64,000 bases of DNA from Shouchella hunanensis (GTDB lineage: Bacteria; Bacillota; Bacilli; Bacillales; Bacillaceae_D): NCBI RefSeq assembly GCF_028735875.1, contig NZ_CP117834.1, positions 3,646,001-3,710,000 of the forward strand, written 5' to 3'. Both the position numbers and the translations under genes were made by a program. This document shows, in pieces, positions 63,971 through 64,000 of this stretch. Position 1 is the first letter of the stretch. Each line of letters opens with the position of its first letter. The notes below the pieces were generated by a model. The model saw only the letters and a program-made list of their open reading frames with translations. It was not told where the DNA came from and did no database searches.

Positions 63971-64000
63971 GTTTTATCCCTCTCTTCTTTGATTGCAGCG
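63963..64000 (-). CDS. Partial 3' end of an upstream gene, probably trpD
   Basis: One minus-strand frame enters from the right edge, reads LQSKKRGIKHA and stops with TGA at 63963-63965, overlapping the trpC start by 8 nt. The overlap style matches the other trp genes, and trpD is expected here. The fragment is too short to identify by itself. Confidence 0.4.
   Translation of the reverse strand, partial: LQSKKRGIKHA

Noticed and set aside
1-64000. CRISPR array, insertion sequence, prophage, tRNA or rRNA
   Set aside because: No regularly spaced direct repeats, transposase-like frames, integrase or attachment-site repeats, or tRNA cloverleaf patterns were seen.

Overview
The window looks like the chromosome of a low-to-moderate GC, spore-forming member of the Bacillaceae. 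Most neighbourhoods match the Bacillus subtilis region that runs from trp-hisC-tyrA through ypiABF-qcrABC, ypjA/ypjB, mazG-dapB-mgsA-bshB1-bshA-cca-birA-panBCD-dinG, ypmAB-asnS-dnaD-nth-ypoC, and ponA-recU-yppC-sspM-yppE. Sporulation-linked genes (Spo0E-like, kapB, racA-like, sspM, ypjB), bacillithiol genes and AGGAGG-type ribosome sites with frequent TTG/GTG starts fit this. A very acidic PBP1A tail suggests an alkaliphilic or halotolerant lineage such as Shouchella/Alkalihalobacillus; that is inference. I see no CRISPR array, insertion sequence, prophage, rRNA or tRNA.

Layout. 1-5.2 kb: small accessory genes (an MhqD-like esterase, a probable SigB-driven coiled-coil protein, a 27-residue microprotein with its own promoter and terminator, a lipoprotein, a Spo0E-like phosphatase), a lysine-riboswitch-controlled dapA, kapB with two small membrane proteins, and ypjP. 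5.2-11.4 kb: the two glutamate synthase genes. 11.4-17.1 kb: an envelope or antimicrobial-stress group, with a SigW-type promoter before telA-xpaC, an unrecognised 337-residue protein, and a ydbS/ydbT PH-domain pair. 17-23 kb: a HEAT/Nfu-like protein, a metallophosphatase, a redox cluster beside RNase Z (a CGTC thioredoxin, a bacilliredoxin, a CPDS thioredoxin-like protein), a DJ-1/PfpI protein and ilvA. 23-34.6 kb: yppE, racA-like, sspM, yppC, recU-ponA, converging on dynA-ypoC-nth-dnaD. 34.7-41.3 kb: asnS, ypmB, ypmA, a small plus-strand gene, mtaD and dinG. 41.3-50.1 kb: a TPR gene and the minus-strand metabolic run panDCB, birA, cca, bshA, bshB1, mgsA, dapB, mazG. 50.2-58 kb: a YitT protein, a YugP-like protease, ypjB, ypjA, qcrCBA, ypiF, ypiB and ypiA. 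58.3-64 kb: tyrA, hisC, trpA, trpB, trpF, trpC.

The most interesting non-coding signals are: (i) a candidate CcpA-controlled small RNA of about 93 nt at 58162-58254, where B. subtilis has aroE; (ii) a panB leader with two similar tandem hairpins that resemble the pan RNA motif, plus two more strong stems; (iii) a SigW-type promoter before telA-xpaC; and (iv) the 27-codon microprotein transcription unit at 1290-1460. Several small genes (1312-1395, 2173-2325, 24623-24733, 36638-36817, 36946-37125) are easy to miss by length-filtered gene calling.
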